Assembly: GCA_965153455.1 (NCBI GenBank)
Contig: OZ234493.1
Span: 11,584,213 to 11,648,212 of the forward strand
Direction: 5' to 3'
Source of the DNA: Sphagnum compactum
Lineage: Eukaryota > Bryophyta > Sphagnopsida > Sphagnales
DNA: 64,000 bases
This document shows positions 57,851 to 64,000 of this stretch, piece by piece; within the stretch, counting starts at the first letter, position 1; each line of letters begins with the position of its first letter. The translations under genes were made by a program, and so were the position numbers. The notes beneath the pieces were generated by a model. The model did no database searches, was not told where the DNA came from, and was given only the letters and a program-made list of their open reading frames with translations.

Positions 57851-59599
57851 AAACAACAACATAAAAATAAACCTATTTACCATAATATATTATAATAATG
57901 AATTATGTCAGTTAGAAGTGAAACACGATGTTTACATAGTGATAGTATATTGAAATAACTTTAACCAAGGTGAAATCACTAAAGTGCAGTGAATTTATTT
58001 CACTTTTAAGGTCCCAAAATGATTTAAGCTAATGAACTACACCCCACTTTTGTACTAGTGAAATGTTATTAAATAGACTCTATATTTTCTAAGTTAACAT
58101 GTTGAAGAACAAATTTTAGAATGAAACAATGTTAAAATATGTTTACCATTTGGCAACCATGTAAAACCATGGGATCTAACAACCTAATTACCAACACAGA
58201 AAAAGGTTGTTGGATAGAAAAGAAATAACAAAAAAATGGAAAAGCTTGAGGGTAGCAACTGTTTTTTGTCTACCTATTGTTATGTTGTAGCTACCGTCTT
58301 ACAACAACTATCGTCTTCTGTAGCCCTGAAAAATAGCCACAACCCTTTGCAGATCTCCTACAATTTTGCCTACCATCTGTAGTGCCTGCAAACCCTTTAT
58401 GGCTGCTACTTACCATCTACAACACCTTCAAACCCTTTGTGGTTATTGTTTACCATCTACAGCGCTTGCAAACATTTTGTGGATTTTGTTTATTGTTTAA
58501 AACAATGTTATTTTCCTTGTAGACCTCAAATTTCATGTTACCTTTTTGTTATTACCTTCCAATGGTAGCTACCATCCTGTGGCAAAAGGTATTTTCTATT
58601 CCCTAAAAACTACCACAGAAAGTAGATAGTATTTTTAATCTTATTAAAAAAACACAAACTAATATATGAACACAATAAAACTCTATGTAATACTAATATG
58701 AACCACTCTCTCCTCTCTTTTCTTACTTTAAGTAAAACGAAATACCAACAAAGAGCCATGAAAATCCATCAACCATTTTCCATTACAATGAAAGTACACC
58801 TTGTTTCCATACTCTCTTCCTTGCTATTCAATGTCACACACACACTTCTTCTTTATAAAAAAACTCTCCGAGCCACATCCAACCTAGAATCATACAAAGG
58901 AATGATCCACAATCCTCCTCTTCAAAGGATAAATAAGAAATCCAAGAAGGATTATTCACCACACAAGGGTTGAGTCCTTATTTTCTTAAATTTTCTTATC
59001 CTTCTAAATTTCTTTATCCTAATCCCTTCCACACATCCTAATTAAGGGAAATCCATTCGTCCCTTATCCACTTTGACTAATTAATTTAAATGGCTTCACC
59101 CCTTCATAAATAAATGATGGTAAGTATGACATTTATCACTAGTAATTAAATAATTACTATGATGCCCTTCAAAATAAACTAAACTAGGAGATTATTTTTA
59201 GTAATTAATATTATTTTTATTAGAATTCTTCTTAGAATTAACTCCTAATTATTCTACTCTATGAAGGTAGAACATTATATTCACGATACTACCATAAACA
59301 ACACTTTCATTTGAAAATTCTTTTGAAATTGTTTTGTCATTTGACGGTAACTACCATCCAATGACGGTATTACCATCTCCTAACATCCATAAGACAATTT
59401 TCTACCCTTAATAGACCATCCCCACAATTAAATTTGGGGTAAATATTCAAGTTTCAATGGATTATTTTTGTTTTGGTTGTTTTTTGTGAAAAACAAAAAA
59501 AAATTATTGTGAAAGATTTTGTTGTTTTTATTTGGTCTTACAAATTCAGAATTGGTTAAAAATATTGTTAGGATTTACATCTGAGCAAAATAATTTTTG
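57851..59599. other. AT-rich gene-free DNA before the LTR retroelement
   Basis: Holds the repeat at 58,300-58,500 (listed separately). At 59,000-59,420 pyrimidine-rich and AT-rich sequence with repeated ACGGTA(A)CTACCATC words could be a decayed LTR, but I could not find a matching second copy. Confidence 0.35.
58300..58500. repeat. Diverged tandem repeat, about 58-62 bp x 3-4
   Basis: Units share TACCATCT(G/A)(T/C)A, G(C/A)-type sequence, CTGCAAACCCTTT or CTTCAAACCCTTT, and (A/G)TGG(C/T)T(G/A). They start near 58,372, 58,407 and 58,451, with a poorer copy before them. Confidence 0.6.
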
Positions 59600-62500
59600 T
59601 AAGGATTTAAATTTATGGCAAAAGATAATTTCCAAATCAAAATGGTAGAATGGCAACAAACATGAATCACATGGCGACTCAAAGTTTGCAAAGATAAATG
59701 GATCAAGTTGCAATTCAACCGAATGAAGAAGAAAATGTAATAAAAGAAAAATTGTCGTTGTTGAATGATATAATGTAGTTTCACACTCCAAAAAGAGTAC
59801 AATATATTGTGTCAAGAATACTAAGACAAAGGAACAACCTATAGAGTACAACACACCATCTACAATACTTATGGAACCTCGGGAAACATTTATTGGTATA
59901 GCAATGAAGCAACCCAATATCTGAATGAAACTGTCAATGAAGGCAATATTTCTAGACATTGAACCAAAAGGATGGGAAGGTAATGCAAACATGGTTACCT
60001 TTACATATCTACAATGAAGGGTATAGGAAAGAAAAAAAATGAGTCTATCATTTTGAAGACATGGTCATTTGTACAAACCTAAAGAGATACTATATGTCCA
60101 AGAAAAAATGTAGAAAGGGTTAGAGATAATATCCACATATAAATGTTTTGTTTAACAATCTACTTCACCTTAATACTGTCAATTCCATGAGGAGTGGGAT
60201 GAAGACCTGGACAATGATGAAGTTGAACATGCAATACCATAATATGTCAAAAGTACACTAATAAAAGGTTAAGAGGAACATGTTTTTGCAACCAAGGTTG
60301 TCAAAATTGACGTGACACAACCATTTTGAATTGGAGATCATGTTGCCATCGGTGTGATGTGCCGATATGTAGTGATTGAAATTCGGTTGATAATCCTATG
60401 GCAATTGAATCTTATCAATCACCATTTGTGTGGTGATTGAAATTTTTTGGTCGCCAATCTTGTGGCAACATAAAACATTTCGTGGCTAATCGTGTGGTGT
60501 CCAATTTATTTTTTTATCACCATACACATGGCGACTAAAAGCTCTTTCACTCTAGATTTTGGTCATTTGATCCACGATGGATTGATCTCCACCATTGATT
60601 TGGCAACAAAATTTGGTGATGCTTGGTAATAAAAAAACGAACCTTATAATTTCAATTCATTTTTTCCTTTGAGGTGTGTGGGCCTTGTCTTGTTTAATAA
60701 GAAATCACTGCCATATACTTTAGGAGGGAGGGGTGAAATCTCATAGGTGTTTGAATTTCAAATCATCATATTCCATTTATAATTGGTGCTAAATTTCAAT
60801 TGTAGCCTTGAAGGTGGAGTTCGATTTTATTGTTAAATACCCTAATTATATTAATCAAGAATATTGTGAGGTGTTAGTTTATTATAAATTGGTCAACCAA
60901 CCTTGGTAGATGTAGTTTTAGATGAAAGTCCTTTAAGGTGGAACAAAAGCAATTATATTTTTAATATTAAATGAAAAACCCAAATACCTCAACAATTGGG
61001 GAAACTAATTAAAGTTTTGACTATATGTCCCTTTCATTATATCACCTTTTATTTTTTTCATTTGAAAATTTGGCAAGGCATTAGTAAAACTATTTTGAAC
61101 ACATAGAGGGGTGACACAATGTCAAAGGAAGAAAAAGGGTATTTTGTAAGGTGAACAATTTTTTTCAATTCAATCAAGTTCCGAATATCTTAGTGGGGTG
61201 TAGATAATTATATCGAGGCCAATACACATCAAAAGATGCACTTAATTATTATCTATCCATAGCAATTTGTTTTGCACAAAGTGGTGTACGTAGCATAATC
61301 TTTTCATGTGGTGGAAGGAGGGTGTGTTGTATTGGACAAATGCCCTTGCATATATAATATTTATTAAATACCATGAAAACTAGTTACATTCATTCCACCT
61401 TTTGGAATTATGATTTGTTTAAACACTTTCCATTTAAAAGGATGTTATAATCATTTTGAAATTGTTATCTATGGCATTTTTGACTTGAAAAGTTTTAAAA
61501 GACAATTTTTTTAAATCACCCTAAAGGATTTTCACCTTTTTATTGGCAAAAAAAATTAAGTTCAACATGGTGGAAAAGAAAGTGGTGAAAATTGGCTTTA
61601 ACAAGGACCACCAATGCACCAAACCGTTTCAACCATAGATTTAACAACATGGACAACCAAACAAAGTTGTTCCACAAAAATCTAAACAACCTTCGAAAGG
61701 AAATTAAGGTGGCATTGACATCATTCTTTGGACAACAACAATCATATTTGAATTGCTAGACTTGTGAAAGGAATCATTTTGTTCACATAAATGCAAGGGG
61801 ATAAACTTGGGTCCAAGGTGTGCAACTATAATGTGAGCATTGTGGCAAGTTGGGTCATGACATAATACATTGATATTATGTGCATTTCAAGTTCTGACCA
61901 AACTCAAATTGTGGCAATCAAAGTGCCCAAACGGCATGGGAATGGTGTCATCCAAAAAAAAAAAGGTGGCCAAGATCAAAATATAAAACAAAATTTGAAC
62001 CAAGGTCAAATATATGGAGGTCCTATAGAACAAGGTATGGTGAACATGATTGCATAATTGGAACAATGACTTGGAAACCATTGCCATTACTCATGTGTCA
62101 CCAACTCCAAGGCCATTGGTTCCAAATGGAACCCTAATTTGTTTATTAGGTGAATTTGGCAAGATTGGGCTTCATGTGCGAAGTTGCATTACTAAAACCA
62201 ATGCATCTTACAATGACTTTTATTTAATAAGCTATCCAAGTTCATGAACCTTGAGGAACAAATGTGGCATTGGATCCACAAAAGGGAAAAACTAATCAAC
62301 AAGGTCGCCTTTTATAATTACTCACATTAGTAGAAATTATGCCAACCTCTTCCATGCACTAATTTGACCAAATGTGTGTGGATTGGAACAAATTGCGTCC
62401 TTAGCGAGGACATTATGTCTACCTTTGATGCTCATTTCAAAAGCCAAAACTTTCTTGGGAGTGACAATCACAGTTCATCAAGTTTTTTTGTTTTCTCCAA

Positions 62501-63720
62501 CCATGATTGCAACATTAAAATTTGGATTCATTGTTGTGTTCAAATTAGTGGCCACACTTTGTGAAAGCAAGGAGAGGTTAGCATCGTTTGTAAAATTGGT
62601 AGATGTTGTGTCACAAGATGAACTTGTGGACATGGGAATTGTTATGACCACTTTTGTTGCACCATTGCAAGCAACAATTGTAAGGTTACAAGAATTGCTT
62701 GCTAGGTTGACAATTGATTGTGTAATGATAACACCAAATTGATCTTATTAAATAATGAACATAAGGTTTTGTGTGTTGACCACTTTATCAACTAACAAAT
62801 ATTGGCCAATGCAAGTTTTGACAGACTCTAAAGTTTAACCATTGATGTTAGGGCAAAGGGGCTATAGTTTGGCTTCATGAACATAGATTTGAAACCTTGT
62901 ACATTTTAAATAAAATTTTCCTTAACTAGATCGCAGAAGGTTTGAAAGATGACACACTAAACATTCAATGTGAGATTACAAGTGGATCATCCCACAAATG
63001 GATCCACCATGAGAGTCAAGGTTGTTGTGATAGATGCCATGCCATATGATGTGTTGATGGGTGGAACAATTTTATTCCCTATGGGTTACACATTAGATTT
63101 TTTGGAAGGAGATTGCTTCTTATAAGTTGGGATGGCAACTAGGAGATAGCATGGGTGCACACTTTCCAATACATTTCATTGGGAAGAAGTTTTGAGCTAA
63201 AGAACACGATGCCAAGTTTGCTTGCATGTTTTGGGATTGTGAATTTTGGTTGAGAACTCATAAAAAACAATGTTTCCTTCAAGGATCATTACCCAATGTT
63301 GGAAGAGGAACGAGGAATGGAAATGTCTCAAACAAATTTGGCATCAATCAAGAGGCACATTAGTGGGGCACTAATGCACATTTGCAACATGTAGCAAAAC
63401 ATCATGCACAACAAGATTGGCAAGAGGCCTTTGCACTATTAAATGCCAACTCTATTATTGCCTTGGCACCATCTCACTTGTCACCATTGCCTACCATTTC
63501 ATTCGTTTAACAACATCTCAAGAAGGGGATCTATGTTTTGGAGTTGAACACTAAATTACCTACAATGTTGCAAGCAAGAATTTCAATTCAAAAATACCTC
63601 TATGTGAAGAATGATGAAGTGGCTAAATATGTTTCATTATATTATGCGGCTTACCTTATTCAACATCCTAACTTACTCCCATTATCAACAATTTAAGGAT
63701 ACTTCAATTACGTGTATGCT
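59600..63720 (+). mobile_element. Decayed LTR retroelement: gag, zinc knuckle, retropepsin, methyltransferase-like segment
   Basis: Relic of a polyprotein in several frames on the plus strand. A gag-like part at about 59,860-60,300 includes FHEEWDEDLDNDEVEH. After roughly 1.3 kb of unrelated sequence comes TKLFHKNLNNLRKEIK and a CCHC-type knuckle, CEHCGKLGHDIIH (about 61,835). A 122-codon frame of unknown role follows at 62,374-62,742. A retropepsin-like part at about 62,810-63,150 reads LTDSKV...PLMLGQ, where the active-site Asp-Ser/Thr-Gly is Asp-Ser-Lys, and then VVIDAMPYDVLMGG and LFPMGYTLDF. From 63,440 the frame gives ALAPSHLSPLPTISFV and YVLEL, then KYLYVKNDEVA. This resembles the SAM-binding start of a cytosine-5 methyltransferase, with the glycine loop altered. 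No RT, RNase H or integrase is recognised after it. All domains are broken by stops. Confidence 0.6.
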
Positions 63721-64000
63721 TGTTTAATAAAATTTATTTTGATGTGTTATTGTAAACAAGTAGGCAACTAGATATGGTAGTGCACGACATATGATTGCAT
63801 GATCATAACACACGCCAAAAAGTCATGCCATGGCCGTGTGCTAAAGCACAATCCTGTCCAAAACATTAAAATACTACACATTGAAATCATTAATTGCATA
63901 GTGAAATTATTGTCTGGCTTGATTAGCTGCATTCACATGTGCACTTTTACATATAGAGCACCTTGACCATTGACCTAGCAAAGGGGGCTATTTAGCACCT
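63721..64000. other. End of window, no gene
   Basis: AT-rich sequence with no domain, beyond the last recognisable retroelement residues. The methyltransferase-like frame has already ended. Confidence 0.4.

Overview
The window is nuclear DNA of a land plant. Multi-exon genes with GT-AG introns carry plant-specific families (GIL1/IRKI-type DUF641, plant complex I ferredoxin-like C1-FDX, the homeodomain protein OCP3, plastid MSRA). There is also a copied piece of plastid DNA and long AT-rich stretches with decayed retroelements. I cannot name the species. The low gene density and the style of the retroelements would fit a non-angiosperm land plant, but that is inference.

Layout: 0.5-2.2 kb (-) peroxisomal SCP2. 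5.3-5.7 kb (-) two exons of an ATG10-like autophagy E2 with an in-frame stop and no recognisable 3' end. 7.7-9.9 kb (+) OCP3. 12.4-20.6 kb is a graveyard: a Ty1/copia tail, a plastid insert (trnI-GAU plus rps12), a PQQ/polyvinyl-alcohol-dehydrogenase-like pseudogene and a 3.2 kb non-LTR reverse-transcriptase element. 22.9-25.6 kb (+) short-chain dehydrogenase. 27.0-31.1 kb (-) PI31 proteasome regulator. 32.9-34.8 kb (+) plastid MSRA. 38.2-39.3 kb (+) F-box protein. 41.2-41.7 kb (+) C1-FDX. 43.6 kb tRNA-Glu(CTC). 45.0-47.7 kb (-) GIL1/IRKI-like gene. 48-59 kb is AT-rich with satellite and inverted-repeat structures. 59.6-63.7 kb is a decayed LTR retroelement whose pol region has a retropepsin followed by a cytosine-methyltransferase-like segment.

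Gene models were built by hand from splice consensus and protein-family similarity. For the intact genes, exon phases add up to one open frame (SCP2 129 aa, OCP3 407, SDR 347, PI31 299, MSRA 272, F-box 378, C1-FDX 162, IRKI-like 750). The genes are unrelated housekeeping, stress and signalling genes and do not form a pathway. The least ordinary items are the retroelement with a methyltransferase-like domain, a 52-bp AACCGG satellite bracketed by inverted repeats just upstream of C1-FDX, the seven 21-residue repeats inside the IRKI-like protein, the composite plastid insert, and the large inverted structure at 56.5-57.85 kb.
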